Positions 8,609 through 18,214 of a DNA stretch of 64,000 nt are shown in pieces. Every line of letters begins with the position of its first letter. Position 1 is the first letter of the stretch. The notes under the pieces are model-generated. The model ran no database searches and was not told where the DNA came from. It worked only from the letters and a program-made list of their open reading frames with translations. Origin of the DNA: Chitinophaga agrisoli. Its GTDB lineage: Bacteria > Bacteroidota > Bacteroidia > Chitinophagales > Chitinophagaceae. Made by a program: the position numbers and the translations under genes. The stretch lies in the NCBI RefSeq assembly GCF_008386695.1, contig NZ_VUOC01000003.1, positions 730,421 through 794,420 on the forward strand, given 5' to 3'.

Positions 8609-10186
8609 CTACTGTTTATCCCACCAGAGGGCGGTGCCGCCATTATCGGGGCCTCCCAGGGCTGCTACGGCCCTTTTTACGCCCTGGGGGTTGGTAGCAT
8701 ATTCCAGCTGGGGAAAGTTAATACGCCGGATAAACCGCTCCGTGGGAATGCTGCCGCCGCTGTAGTTCACCACCACCGGAAATAAGCGGGGGTAGCCGGT
8801 ACGACGGAACTCTGCCCAGGCCTCTTCTCCCTCGGGGAACATGGCAATCCATTTCTGGGTAATGATGCGCTCCAGCTTCTTTTCTGTAGACACGCCATGT
8901 TCCCACTGGATTGTGATGGTGCTCAGGTAAGGGCTGCTGTCGGGCACATTGTTGGCCGCATTCCGCGGGTCCGTATAAGGTTTGGGCTTATAGCCGTGGT
9001 TCTTAAGATAGGCGTTTACCTTGTCATCCAGTTTGTACTGCGAAAAAGAGGTACGGATGCCGTTCTCATAATCTGTGTACGCATCGCCAGCGCCCTTCCA
9101 GCCATAAAGGGCGGCTTCCGCTTTCAGGAACCAGGCTTCCGCAGCGGTCATCAGCTGGATCTTATTGCCCAGTTGCGCCATGGATAGTTTGGAAAAGCCG
9201 GTATAGGTATCCCGGCTGGTAATGCTTACGCCGTTGCGGATACCGTCATAAGAGGAATCCCGGCTGCTGGAGCTGGCAAAATAGCAGGGCAGGCGCGGAT
9301 CATGGTAGCCGGTCATGATAGACTCCATGGGCGCGCCCATGCGGATATCGTTCCATTTATAACAGATCACGTACAAGGGGTGCGCTACCGCTCCTATATT
9401 GATGTTGAAATTATCCTGTGCGGTGGTTAACAGGCCCAAAGGGTGCTGGAGGGAAGCTTCCCCTTCTTTCCTGGCCTTTACCGGATCTGCTTTGGAGATC
9501 CGGATGGCCAACCGCAGGCGCAGCGTATTGGCAAATTTTACCCATTGTCTGTAATCGCCCTTATAAGCCAGATCAAAAGCGGCAAAATTACTGGGCACAT
9601 TGGTTTGGGCATATACCGTAAGCGTATCAATAGCGGCGTCCAGGTCGTTAAAGAAAGCATTATAGGCCTCCTGCTGGGTATCATAATCAATACTGCCATC
9701 TTTGTTGATGGTGGTGTATTTGGTATATATGATAGGGCCGTATACATCGCTTACCCGGTGCATGGCGGCTACGCGCAGCAGTTGCGCCCAGGCGTAGAAA
9801 TCGGAGTAGCGCCCTTTGGATTTTTCCTGTACAAACTTGCAGTTGGGCATCACGTTGCCATAGGCCACCGTCCACGCATGGTTATTCCAGTTATCCAGCA
9901 GGTCATAGGTACTGTTATTCCGGTTGGATTCAAACGGCGTGGGCGTCATCATATAACCGGAAAAAATATCGCCTATAAGGTTCTGCTGCACCTGCGCCGT
10001 GGCGGGGTCGCCGCTGACCATAATATTCAGCATGGTCTGTATCAGCGGTTCTCCCAGCAGCTTCATGTCCGGCATCAGCTCATTCTCATTGAAGTCATAG
10101 GGATTCCGGTTGATATCCTCAAAGTTTTTGGTGCACGCGCTAAAGAGCACCCCGCATAATACGGATGCTGTTGTCACACGTTTCAT
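8609..10186 (-). CDS. SusD/RagB family lipoprotein
   Basis: 525 residues from the ATG at 10186. An upstream in-frame ATG at 10243 would add 19 residues that spoil the signal peptide. From 10186 the protein begins MKRVTTASVLCGVLFSAC, a lipoprotein signal with Cys at residue 18. The following CTKNFEDINRNPYD is the common mature start of this SusD subgroup, and the C-terminal region has EEAWAEFRRTGYPRLFPV. It is the surface-binding partner of the SusC encoded at 10289-13747, about 100 bp upstream. The ligand is unknown. Confidence 0.93.
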   Translation of the reverse strand: MKRVTTASVLCGVLFSACTKNFEDINRNPYDFNENELMPDMKLLGEPLIQTMLNIMVSGDPATAQVQQNLIGDIFSGYMMTPTPFESNRNNSTYDLLDNWNNHAWTVAYGNVMPNCKFVQEKSKGRYSDFYAWAQLLRVAAMHRVSDVYGPIIYTKYTTINKDGSIDYDTQQEAYNAFFNDLDAAIDTLTVYAQTNVPSNFAAFDLAYKGDYRQWVKFANTLRLRLAIRISKADPVKARKEGEASLQHPLGLLTTAQDNFNINIGAVAHPLYVICYKWNDIRMGAPMESIMTGYHDPRLPCYFASSSSRDSSYDGIRNGVSITSRDTYTGFSKLSMAQLGNKIQLMTAAEAWFLKAEAALYGWKGAGDAYTDYENGIRTSFSQYKLDDKVNAYLKNHGYKPKPYTDPRNAANNVPDSSPYLSTITIQWEHGVSTEKKLERIITQKWIAMFPEGEEAWAEFRRTGYPRLFPVVVNYSGGSIPTERFIRRINFPQLEYATNPQGVKRAVAALGGPDNGGTALWWDKQ

Positions 10187-10240
10187 CATGTTTGGAACAT
10201 ACCACATCTCACAAAATGATTTAATAAAAGGCACACTTTT

Positions 10241-10287
10241 CATTATTCACCTTTCACCTGTCACTTTCGATGTTCACTGTTCATTGT
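10241..10287. repeat. Low-complexity TTCAC-word repeat between susC and susD
   Basis: The susC-susD gap contains several imperfect copies of a 7-8 nt word (TTCACCTT, TTCACCTG, TCACTTTC, TTCACTGT, TTCATTGT). It lies directly after the SusC stop codon and resembles the other word-iterating intergenic repeats in this window. No hairpin with a U-run is formed, so it is unlikely to block susD transcription. Confidence 0.5.
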
Positions 10288-10288
10288 T

Positions 10289-13200
10289 CTAAAATCCCAC
10301 CCGCAAATTCACCCCCATGCTGCGTACAGCCGGCTGTCCGTATACGTCTATTCCCTGCAGCCCGTTGCCAGAGCTCATGGATACCTCCGGGTCAAAAGGC
10401 GCCCGCAGGGTAAAGAAGCATAAATTCCTGCCGGTTAGGCCCACTTGCAGATTCTTTATCCATTTAGAGCGGATAGGCAGCTGCCAGGTAAGGGACATTT
10501 CCCGCAGGCGTATATTCGTAGCGTCATACATATACATTTCCCCAATGCCGGCCCTTCCCCCAATCGTCGTATAGTATTTCTGCGCGTCGTATTTACCGGT
10601 AAAAGGCGTGCCATCCTCATACACCGCATTAAGGGTCACGCCGCCGTTATCACGCGCCCTGGCGCTGGTTTCGCTTACCCCATATTCATCCAGTATGGCC
10701 TGGGTAATGCTCATTACCTTACCGCCAAACTTACCATCTACCAGGAAGCTAAGGGTAAAGCCCTTGTAATCCAGCGTATTATTCCATCCCAGCGTAAACC
10801 GCGGGTTAGGATTGCCAATATTCTTTACTTCCTTATTGGTTTTCAGATAGCCGTCATTGTCAATAACGTATTGTCCTTTCCCATTCTTATACAGCTCTTC
10901 ATTTGTGTAGATATCCCCCCAGGAACCGCCCTCCTTAATAAAAGAGCCGTACATATTGGTAAGGAAGTCTGTTAAGACAAAGGAATTCTCCGGTCCGGCG
11001 CCGGGTATGTCCGGGTCGCTCAGCTGCACTACGCGGTTCTTGTTAAAGCTGTAGTTAAAGCTGGACTGCCAGCGGAACTCTTTACTGCGTACAGGCACCA
11101 GCGTAAGGGTGGCCTCTACGCCTTTGTTCTGGATATTGCCCAGGTTCAGGTAATAAAAAAGGGAGCCGCTGCCGCTGGGGGCCTGCACCTCCATATATTG
11201 ACGGTAATTATTGTTACGGTACCAGGTAAAGTCCAGGCTTACGCGGTTATCCAGCATCCGTATCTCTGCGCCGGCTTCCAGCGAGCGGTTATCTTCCGGT
11301 TTCAGGTAAATGCCGGGGCGGGGGTAGGGGGAGCGGTTGTTGATGGCTACCATGGGCGTGCCGGCCAGGGTTTGCAGCTTAAAGCTGGATGGGCGGGATA
11401 CATACGGCGCAATATCGTTGCCCACCCTGGCGTAGGATACGCGCAGCTTGGCAAAGTTCACAGCGGCCGGCAGTTTTACCATCTCGCTCAGCAGCGCGGT
11501 AAGCCCGGAGGAATAATAAAAATAGCCCCTGCCGGCAATAGGCGTATAGGCAAAGGTGCTGGACCAGTCGTTACGCCCCGTAAGGTCCAGGAACAGGTAG
11601 TCCCGGTAACCTAATTGCGCATTGGCAAATACGGCCTGCAGCTGTTTGCGTTCTACGTATCGTTGTGAATCCAGCGCGTCATTGGCAATATTGTCAGCAG
11701 TGAAAATATTGGGTATTGTCAAGCCGGGGTCTGCATTGGTATTGGTGCTGATTAGCGTTCTGTCATGCGCGCGCACATCCGTAATGCTGGTGCCCAGGGA
11801 GGCGGATAGCTGCAGCCGTCCGGGTAGCTTTTTTACAGCGCTCAGCAGCAGGTCTGCATACAGTTGGGTGCTGGTTTCCTGCTCCAAAGTATAGCGCCCG
11901 TTGGGGGGCGACAGGATATTCTGTGTGCCGGCAAAGGCTTTTATTTCAAACCGGTCACGGGAGCGGTCCATGCTGCCCCGCGCCTGTATAGACAGCCAGT
12001 CGTTGAACACGTATTTCACGGACAGGGAGCCTAAACCCCGGTTACGGTGTTCTTCCCGCAGGCATCTGTACAGCAGCCAGTAAGGGTTCTGCTGGTCGTC
12101 CTGCCCGGTCCATGCAAGGTCGTTATGTATGTTCCACCAGTTCTGCAGGGGCAGTTGGCGGGTGGCGTCAAAATATTCGTATTGTTTGTAGGTATTAAAG
12201 TTAAGCCCGCGTGGGAAATTGTATAACCCCGTAAGCGGGTTGGAGTACAGACCGCTGGAGGGCCGGTTCAGCGCTTTTTGCGCCACAAAAGTGAAATTAC
12301 CGTCTATCTGCAGGCGGTTATCCAGCAGCCGCAGGGAGCCCCGGTAGTAAAAAGTATGCCGGTAAAAATTGTTGCGGGGCGTTATACCGCCGTTCATGGT
12401 ATTGGAGTAGGAGAAATAGGAGGGGGCATTTTCTTTACCGCCGCTAAAGGAGATGGAATTAGCGGAGGTAAGGCCGGTGTTAAAAAAATGCCTTACATGG
12501 TCTGTTGCGGAAAGCGGCGTACCCCAGCTGTCGGCGGAGCCGGGTTGGGGATGGCTGTCATCATCCGTATAAGGCCGGGTGGTTTGCCCGTAGCGGTATT
12601 GCAGTTTGGGAAGGATCAGCGGCGTTTCAACAGTCAGGTCAGAAGATACGTTCACCCTCCATTTGCCAGGTCTTCCCCGTTTGGTGGTGATGATGATCAC
12701 GCCATTGGCGGCCTGGCTGCCATACAGAGCAGCGGCGGATGCGCCTTTGAGCACATTGATGCTTTCAATATCATCAGGATTCAGGTTAGAGATACCGTCT
12801 CCGCCATCCCGCCCGCTATTACCCACTATGCTGGACGATTCGCCCCAGATATTGGAAGGCTGGGAGGGGGTATAGTTGGCCATGGGCACCCCATCTATCA
12901 CATATAACGGCTGGTTTTCCCGGGTGGATTTGTTGCCCCTTAATATCACCCTTGCAGAACCGCCTATACCAGAGGCGCTGCGGTAAATATTTACGCCCGC
13001 TATACGGCCGGAGAGGCTGTTGATCACATTGGCGTCCTTTACGCGGGTAAGGTCCTCATTGCTAAGCTGCTGGGTAGCGTAGGTAAGCTCCTTTGATTTG
13101 CGGGAAATACCCAGCGCCGCCACAACAAACTCGTTCAGGCCTTTTATGCTTTCCTGCAGGGTAATGTTCAGCTCATCCTGATCGCCGATCATCACTTCCT

Positions 13201-13747
13201 TTTGCAGGTGGCCTATGGACCGGAATACCAGCACATCCACCGGATGGCCTTTAATAGAGAAAGCGCCGTCTGTATCAGTCTGGGTGCCCCGGGTGCTGTT
13301 CCTTACCAGGATGGTGGCGCCGCCAAGGGGCTGGCCTTTGGGGTTCAATACCCGGCCATGGATTTCTTTTTCCGGCAGGGGGCCGCCTTTGAGCAGCGCT
13401 ACGCTGTCTGCCACGGCAGGAGGCTCCGGGCCTACGATGATCTTATCTTCTTTCAGGAGGAATTTAAGCCCCGTTTGTGTTGCCAGCAAGTGTAGCACGT
13501 CTTCAATGGGCGTTTTATGGCAACGTAAGGTTACTTTGGTCTTGAGGCGCTGGCTTAGCTCAGTTTTATCATAATGGAAACTTAGCCCGGTCTGGGCGGC
13601 TATCTGCGTCATCACCGCTTCCAGCTGCTTATTCCTGGCCTCAATACTCACAACAATAGGCAAGCCCGTGCCTGTTGCGGGTAATAGCGTAAGCAACAAC
13701 AGGCCGGCAGTCATACTTACCAGGTAGCAGTATGATTTTACGGTCAT
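10289..13747 (-). CDS. SusC/RagA family TonB-linked outer membrane transporter with STN domain
   Basis: 1152 residues. In order: hydrophobic leader about 8-27; STN domain about 35-105 (KTKVTLRCHKTPIEDVLHLL); carboxypeptidase-D-like domain about 128-200; a divergent TonB-box region LNEFVVAALGI; plug with NQPLYVIDGVPM and ANGVIIITTKRG; then the barrel. Its STN domain matches the upstream FecR and sigma genes. The TonB-box region is of the VVTALGI type shared with the two plus-strand SusC proteins rather than the VVVVGYG type of the 3350-6592 protein. The two sigma-linked modules are therefore not simple recent duplicates. Confidence 0.95.
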   Translation of the reverse strand: MTVKSYCYLVSMTAGLLLLTLLPATGTGLPIVVSIEARNKQLEAVMTQIAAQTGLSFHYDKTELSQRLKTKVTLRCHKTPIEDVLHLLATQTGLKFLLKEDKIIVGPEPPAVADSVALLKGGPLPEKEIHGRVLNPKGQPLGGATILVRNSTRGTQTDTDGAFSIKGHPVDVLVFRSIGHLQKEVMIGDQDELNITLQESIKGLNEFVVAALGISRKSKELTYATQQLSNEDLTRVKDANVINSLSGRIAGVNIYRSASGIGGSARVILRGNKSTRENQPLYVIDGVPMANYTPSQPSNIWGESSSIVGNSGRDGGDGISNLNPDDIESINVLKGASAAALYGSQAANGVIIITTKRGRPGKWRVNVSSDLTVETPLILPKLQYRYGQTTRPYTDDDSHPQPGSADSWGTPLSATDHVRHFFNTGLTSANSISFSGGKENAPSYFSYSNTMNGGITPRNNFYRHTFYYRGSLRLLDNRLQIDGNFTFVAQKALNRPSSGLYSNPLTGLYNFPRGLNFNTYKQYEYFDATRQLPLQNWWNIHNDLAWTGQDDQQNPYWLLYRCLREEHRNRGLGSLSVKYVFNDWLSIQARGSMDRSRDRFEIKAFAGTQNILSPPNGRYTLEQETSTQLYADLLLSAVKKLPGRLQLSASLGTSITDVRAHDRTLISTNTNADPGLTIPNIFTADNIANDALDSQRYVERKQLQAVFANAQLGYRDYLFLDLTGRNDWSSTFAYTPIAGRGYFYYSSGLTALLSEMVKLPAAVNFAKLRVSYARVGNDIAPYVSRPSSFKLQTLAGTPMVAINNRSPYPRPGIYLKPEDNRSLEAGAEIRMLDNRVSLDFTWYRNNNYRQYMEVQAPSGSGSLFYYLNLGNIQNKGVEATLTLVPVRSKEFRWQSSFNYSFNKNRVVQLSDPDIPGAGPENSFVLTDFLTNMYGSFIKEGGSWGDIYTNEELYKNGKGQYVIDNDGYLKTNKEVKNIGNPNPRFTLGWNNTLDYKGFTLSFLVDGKFGGKVMSITQAILDEYGVSETSARARDNGGVTLNAVYEDGTPFTGKYDAQKYYTTIGGRAGIGEMYMYDATNIRLREMSLTWQLPIRSKWIKNLQVGLTGRNLCFFTLRAPFDPEVSMSSGNGLQGIDVYGQPAVRSMGVNLRVGF

Positions 13748-13774
13748 GCGTGGTTCATATTAGTTGGCGGTGTT

Positions 13775-13850
13775 CAGCTATTAGCCTTTTGCTATTAGCG
13801 TTTAGCCACTTACACGCGCTAAAAGCCAAGAGCCAAATGCTAGTAGCTGT
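13775..13850. repeat. AGCTATTAGC-type intergenic inverted repeat at fecR 3' end
   Basis: The left arm begins CAGCTATTAGC and the right arm ends GCTAGTAGCTG, with further TAGC-containing words between. The TAG stop codon of the FecR gene (13842-13840) lies inside the right arm. This is one of at least six copies of the same word family in the window. Confidence 0.6.
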
Positions 13851-14865
13851 TTTTCAATACTATGGTATCATTGCTGATAGTATAGGAAATGGATTTGGCC
13901 AGACAAATGGTTTCGATCACTTCCCGCAGGCTTTCTTCCTTGAAAAAGCCTGTATACTTCCACTCTTTCTTATCACTTTGGTTGATAATGGTTACTCCAT
14001 ATCGGTTCTCTATTTCGGTTATTACTTCGTTATAAGAGGCGTCTTTAAATACCAGGTAGCCCTGTCTCCAGCCGGTGATCTCCTCTGCCTTGGCAAAGGT
14101 GGATTTTACCAGTTCAAGGGATTGCAGGTTGTAATGTACCTGTTCATTAGGCAGCAATATAACGGCATTTCCCTGCGGGTGGCCATCCTGCACACGGTCT
14201 ATCTTCACTTTGCCGGTCAGCAGGGCCACGGTGATCCTGCTTTCGTGGGGATAGTCCCGGATATTGAAAGAGGTGCCCAGGGCAGTGGTCTGTATATCGC
14301 CGGTATGTACGGTAAAGGAGCTTTTTGGGTTGGGCGCCACGGTAAAGAAGGCTTCCCCTTCTTCCAGGTATACATCGCGGTGGTCTGCCGCAAACTGCAG
14401 GGGGTAACGGATACGGCTGGAGGCATTCACTACAATAGTGCTGCCATCTGCCAGCACCACACGCTCAGTAGCGCCTTTGGTGGTGGTCAGTTCCATAAAG
14501 CCGTTCTTTATAATGCGGTTGCTTTTTGCGGGCGCGGCATTTGCCATAGAGGAGGCAGCTTCCGGCGCGGCCGTACCGGACTGTTTCAGGTAGGTGAACA
14601 GCCAGGCGCCGGCCAGCAGCAATACGCTGGCGGCAGCCGCTATATAATACCAGGGACGTAGGTAGGCGCGGCGGGGCGCCTGTATCCTTTCGTGGATACT
14701 TTGCTTCACGGCCTCCAGCTGCAGGGGCAGATCATCGTCATTGACAGGGGTGGAATGATGTCTGTTAACGCCTTCAAACCACTGTTCAACGATCTTTGAC
14801 TCCTCCGCCGTGCATTGCCCTTGCGTATAGCGTTCCAGTATCTGTTTTATATGTTCTGTGTCCAC
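13840..14865 (-). CDS. FecR family anti-sigma factor
   Basis: 341 residues, shorter than the other FecR here. The cytoplasmic part is about 1-70, the transmembrane helix about 73-92, the FecR domain about 128-225 (ADGSTIVVNASSRIRYP, EEGEAFFTV, ALGTSFNIRDYP), and the DUF4974 domain about 265-338. It controls the sigma factor encoded 82 bp upstream and should receive the signal from the STN domain of the downstream SusC. Its last codons and stop fall within an intergenic repeat, so the extreme C-terminus may have been set by that repeat. Confidence 0.93.
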   Translation of the reverse strand: MDTEHIKQILERYTQGQCTAEESKIVEQWFEGVNRHHSTPVNDDDLPLQLEAVKQSIHERIQAPRRAYLRPWYYIAAAASVLLLAGAWLFTYLKQSGTAAPEAASSMANAAPAKSNRIIKNGFMELTTTKGATERVVLADGSTIVVNASSRIRYPLQFAADHRDVYLEEGEAFFTVAPNPKSSFTVHTGDIQTTALGTSFNIRDYPHESRITVALLTGKVKIDRVQDGHPQGNAVILLPNEQVHYNLQSLELVKSTFAKAEEITGWRQGYLVFKDASYNEVITEIENRYGVTIINQSDKKEWKYTGFFKEESLREVIETICLAKSISYTISNDTIVLKNSY

Positions 14866-14947
14866 CGTTTCGTATTTTAGTTGCTATCAGTAGTCGTACA
14901 ACCGGCGCATTGGTACTATTCCCGTACCCCGGAACAGGATCGCGGTG

Positions 14948-15499
14948 TCACGATCGCAGATCCGTATGCTGTGAGCGTAAGATCTTCAACGCCTTGGTGA
15001 TCTGGTTCTTCACCGTTTGCTGGGACAGGCCCAGGCGCTGCGCTATCTGCTCAATGGATTGATGCTCAAGCCGGCTGAGCATGAAGATCTCCTTCATACG
15101 GTCCGGCAGGTGGTTGATGGCTTCTAATATCTCCTGGTTTTTTGCTTTATAATCAACGGTTTCGGTAATATTTTCCGGTTGCGCGTCAAAATGTTCTATC
15201 AGCTGCTGCAGGTATTTCCGGTAGGAGGTGTTCTTCCGGTAAATATCAATCACCTTATGACGGGCGCTCTGGTACAGGTAAGACTTCAGCGACTCGCTGA
15301 TAAAGAGCTGTTTACGTTTCTCCCACAGGGACACAAAAAGGTCCTGCAGCACATCCTTGCTGATCTCCCCGGTTTCCAGCTTACTGAGTATGTAAAGGTA
15401 CAATGGCTTGCTGTAGCGATCGTAGATCGCATTAAAAGCCTCTACATTGTCGGCCCTTAGCAAGTTAAGTAACTGTTGATCTGAATAGTTGCTGTACAT
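14948..15499 (-). CDS. ECF RNA polymerase sigma-70 factor (FecI-like)
   Basis: 183 residues. Region 2 is at about 24-90 (VLQDLFVSLWEKRKQLF) and region 4 at about 120-178 with the helix-turn-helix IAQRLGLSQQTVKNQITKAL. It is the first gene of the second minus-strand sigma/FecR/SusC/SusD module and should direct its transcription after release from FecR. A perfect Bacteroidota -7 element ends 15 bp before the start codon. Confidence 0.94.
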   Translation of the reverse strand: MYSNYSDQQLLNLLRADNVEAFNAIYDRYSKPLYLYILSKLETGEISKDVLQDLFVSLWEKRKQLFISESLKSYLYQSARHKVIDIYRKNTSYRKYLQQLIEHFDAQPENITETVDYKAKNQEILEAINHLPDRMKEIFMLSRLEHQSIEQIAQRLGLSQQTVKNQITKALKILRSQHTDLRS

Positions 15500-15513
15500 C
15501 AGGATTCCAGGTA

Positions 15514-15521
15514 CAAAGATA
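15514..15521 (-). promoter_or_regulatory. -7 promoter element of the second sigma gene
   Basis: On the minus strand the sequence is TATCTTTG, a perfect TAnnTTTG match. It places the transcription start about 8 nt before the ATG at 15499. No clear -33 element is visible, which would fit a weak basal promoter for a self-amplifying sigma module. Confidence 0.5.
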
Positions 15522-15624
15522 TTGGTTGTGAAATGTGAACAGCGTGTCTTCTACCTACCGTTAGATTGAAAATTAGGATAATGTTTCGAATTATAGAAAA
15601 ATATTTAGCGTGGCTAAAGAAAGC

Positions 15625-15717
15625 AAAAAGTAAAAAGGCAAAAAGGAAAAGCCTAAAGCGGTCAATACGAAATACTTATCCGCCCTAATCCTTTTTCTTT
15701 TTGCCTTTTTACTTTTT
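15625..15717. terminator. 21-bp A/T-rich inverted repeat, probable terminator of the AraC-type gene
   Basis: The arm AAAAAGTAAAAAGGCAAAAAG at 15625-15645 is matched exactly by its reverse complement at 15697-15717, with a 51-nt loop. It lies just beyond the stop codon of the minus-strand AraC gene (15725). On that strand the far arm is followed by CTTTCTTTAGC. It is also built from an iterated word (AAAAAG, AAAAAGGC), like the other 3'-end repeats. Confidence 0.5.
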
Positions 15718-15724
15718 AGTTATT

Positions 15725-16600
15725 TCAGGCTTCTTTTAAACGCAGCTCATTCTTATACTCTTTTGGGGTCTTACCCACTATTTCCTTAAAGAAGCGGTTA
15801 AAATTAGAGAGGTTCTTAAAACCGCAGGAATAGGCAATTTCCGCAATGGACCAGTCCTCTTCCGTTAACCGTTTGCAGGCATGCCCTATCCGTACTTCGT
15901 TCAGGAACTGAACAAACGATTTTTTGGTGCGGTTCTTAAAGAACCGGCAAAAAGACTGGGGGGAGAGGTTGGTAATGCTGGCTACATCCTGGAGGGACAT
16001 TTCCTTGGAAAAATTGTTCATCACATACTTGAACACCTCGTCTATTTTATGGTTATCCTTGGCATTAAAGGCATGGGAGTAACCGGTGCTGGCCAGGTAA
16101 TAGAAGTCTTTGGTCTCTGATAACGATTTTAGGATATTCAGCAGGGAAATGATCCGCTCCAGCCCTTCCTTCTTGGGCAGGGAAAGGATATCGTCCTTAA
16201 GCCGGTCATGTGTGTCGCCCACGATCTTCATGCCTCGCTGGGCGCGGTGAAACAAGTCCGTAAGGGCCTTGGTTTCCGGCAACCCGTAAAACTTGTCGCC
16301 AAAAATGTCTTTAGGGAAATAGATGACCACGGAACGGGCCTTTAACTGCTCAATACCCTTATAATAGGCTTCATCATTATACCACACGTGTGGGATGTTG
16401 GGCCCCAGGAATACCATATCGCCTACGTCAAAGCTTTCAATGGTATCGCCAACGATCCTTTTTCCGTGGCTTTCCGTTACGTATACGAGCTCGCATTCCG
16501 GGTGAAAATGGAAAGGTGTGTTAAAATAAGGATCACAACGTTCTATAATGGTGATCTGGTTATCCGCAAAAGCCGCAACTTTAATGAGGATGGGTTTCAT
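15725..16600 (-). CDS. AraC family transcriptional regulator with cupin domain
   Basis: 291 residues. An N-terminal cupin-type sensing domain (about 20-80) contains HFHPECELVYV and GDMVFLGPNIPHVW. A C-terminal double helix-turn-helix (about 185-285) has MSLQDVASITNLSPQSFCRF and WSIAEIAYSCGFKNLSNFNRFFK. It is divergent from the LacI-type gene and lies between sigma-type and LacI-type SusC/D modules. It could control either side; sugar-responsive activation is usual for this architecture. The inducer is unknown. Confidence 0.92.
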   Translation of the reverse strand: MKPILIKVAAFADNQITIIERCDPYFNTPFHFHPECELVYVTESHGKRIVGDTIESFDVGDMVFLGPNIPHVWYNDEAYYKGIEQLKARSVVIYFPKDIFGDKFYGLPETKALTDLFHRAQRGMKIVGDTHDRLKDDILSLPKKEGLERIISLLNILKSLSETKDFYYLASTGYSHAFNAKDNHKIDEVFKYVMNNFSKEMSLQDVASITNLSPQSFCRFFKNRTKKSFVQFLNEVRIGHACKRLTEEDWSIAEIAYSCGFKNLSNFNRFFKEIVGKTPKEYKNELRLKEA

Positions 16601-16844
16601 CCGTTAATATTTTATAGATTTATCTTTTATACCCCTCAAGCAATGAACTTGTTACAATATTTGCATTGGTCCGGTGAACCTTGGTTGTAGCAAAACGCTG
16701 CCTTGTTTTAATTGAATGCTGGTCTTTTTTTCTCATGTTGTCCAATGGAACTTCCAGATGCTTAACTCTATTCAGCAGCATGGTGGGCTGAATGACGGTG
16801 GCAGGATGGTCGTTTCATGCAAGGTTAGTTTAATTCGTCACACT

Positions 16845-16863
16845 TTCCCGCCCCCCGCGGGAA
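16845..16863. other. GC-rich palindrome in the araC-lacI divergent region
   Basis: The 472-bp divergent intergenic region (16601-17072) contains the palindrome TTCCCGC / GCGGGAA around five C residues. It could be a regulator site or a weak hairpin. Apart from this and the lacI promoter and operator listed separately, I see no coding signal there. Confidence 0.35.
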
Positions 16864-16961
16864 TCTTTTCCTATGAATGATGCCAATTTATTAATTTTTG
16901 GTTAAAAAACTATCATTTACTGTAATTTAGCTGTTAGAGGGAGTATTGTTTTTTTGACAAG

Positions 16962-16997
16962 TAATTTTGTATTTTACACAGGGCTAAATCGATTGAG
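16962..16997 (+). promoter_or_regulatory. lacI-type gene promoter with overlapping candidate operator
   Basis: TAATTTTG at 16962-16969 is a perfect TAnnTTTG -7 element. Directly downstream, at 16984-16997, is CTAAATCGATTGAG, a 14-bp palindrome with one mismatched pair and a central CG. That is the form of operators bound by LacI-family dimers. Its position near the expected transcription start would let the LacI-type protein repress its own gene. Binding is an inference. Confidence 0.5.
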
Positions 16998-17072
16998 CGT
17001 TTTTTATACCTGCGCTTAACTATGGGAAGTCCCGGCACGCACGGATTACACAGCACAAACTAATTTACACGG

Positions 17073-18113
17073 ATGAAAGGAATTTCTATCAAGGACATCG
17101 CCAAACAGGCGGGAGTGTCGCCAACCACAGTTTCCTTTGTACTCAATGGTAAGGCAAAGGAGAAACGGATCAGTGACCAGGTGAGCAAGAAGATACTCAA
17201 AATAGCCAATAAACTCAAGTACAAACCCAATCAGCTGGCCCGGGGCCTGCGCACCGGCAAAACCAAAACTTTGGGGCTGATCGTGGAAGACATCGCCAAC
17301 AACTTCTTTGCCAACGTTGCCAAAGTGGTGGAAGACGAGGCGGATAAGCATGGCTATAAGGTACTGTACGGCAGCACAGAAGATAATAGTGATAAAGCCC
17401 GCGGCCTGCTGGAAGTGCTGAAGTACCGCCAGGTAGATGGCTATATCATCACCCCCACCAAGAACATGGAGAAGGAGATCGAGCTGCTGAAGATGGTGCG
17501 CAAACCCGTGGTGCTGATGGACCGTTACTTACCTAATGTAGACTCCCACTATGTGGTGGTAGATAACTACCAGGGCGCATTTGAAGCCACCTCCCACCTG
17601 GTAACACAGGGTTATAAAAAGATAGGCATTATCACCACCATGTCAGACCAGGTGCAGATGAAACAACGTATGGATGGTTTTGCCGCCGCATTAAAGAAAC
17701 ATGGTATACCTTTTAATAAAACCCTTACCAAACGCCTGCCTTTTGAAATGGACCGGGCAGCCCACACCCAGGAGATCGTTAAATTCCTGAAAACAACTAA
17801 GGCAGACGCCGTATTTTTTGCCACCAACTACCTGGGTATCTATGGTATAGAAAGTATCCGCTCCCTGGGTTTACGTATTGGCGCAGATGTAGGCGTGGTA
17901 AGCTTTGATGACCATGACCTCTTCCGCCTGCACAGCCCTTCTATCACCTGCGTATCACAACCTATAGAAGAGATAGGCCGGCAGATCGTGAATGTGTTGA
18001 TGAAAGAGCTCAATCATGCTTCTGCAACCTCGCAACAGCTGGTATTGAAACCTACGCTGGAACTGCGGCAATCAACCATAAAAGAAACCAGCAACGTACC
18101 ACAGCAAGCCTGA
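17073..18113 (+). CDS. LacI family transcriptional regulator
   Basis: 346 residues, typical length. The N-terminal helix-turn-helix ISIKDIAKQAGVSPTTVSFV is at about 4-23 with the hinge helix YKPNQLARGLRTGK at about 49-62. A periplasmic-binding-protein-like effector domain follows, starting at TLGLIVEDIANNFF. Such proteins bind palindromic operators and respond to a sugar or sugar phosphate. The gene lies 297 bp upstream of a SusC/SusD pair on the same strand and probably regulates it. A candidate autoregulatory operator overlaps its own promoter region. Confidence 0.95.
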   Translation: MKGISIKDIAKQAGVSPTTVSFVLNGKAKEKRISDQVSKKILKIANKLKYKPNQLARGLRTGKTKTLGLIVEDIANNFFANVAKVVEDEADKHGYKVLYGSTEDNSDKARGLLEVLKYRQVDGYIITPTKNMEKEIELLKMVRKPVVLMDRYLPNVDSHYVVVDNYQGAFEATSHLVTQGYKKIGIITTMSDQVQMKQRMDGFAAALKKHGIPFNKTLTKRLPFEMDRAAHTQEIVKFLKTTKADAVFFATNYLGIYGIESIRSLGLRIGADVGVVSFDDHDLFRLHSPSITCVSQPIEEIGRQIVNVLMKELNHASATSQQLVLKPTLELRQSTIKETSNVPQQA

Positions 18114-18214
18114 ACTGAACGCGCAACCTGATTAATGTTACACTAAACCTTGCATAAATAGATTAGTTTACCTAAGTTTATCATCGTCGATATTTGTTTC
18201 CCTATGCCGGATCG

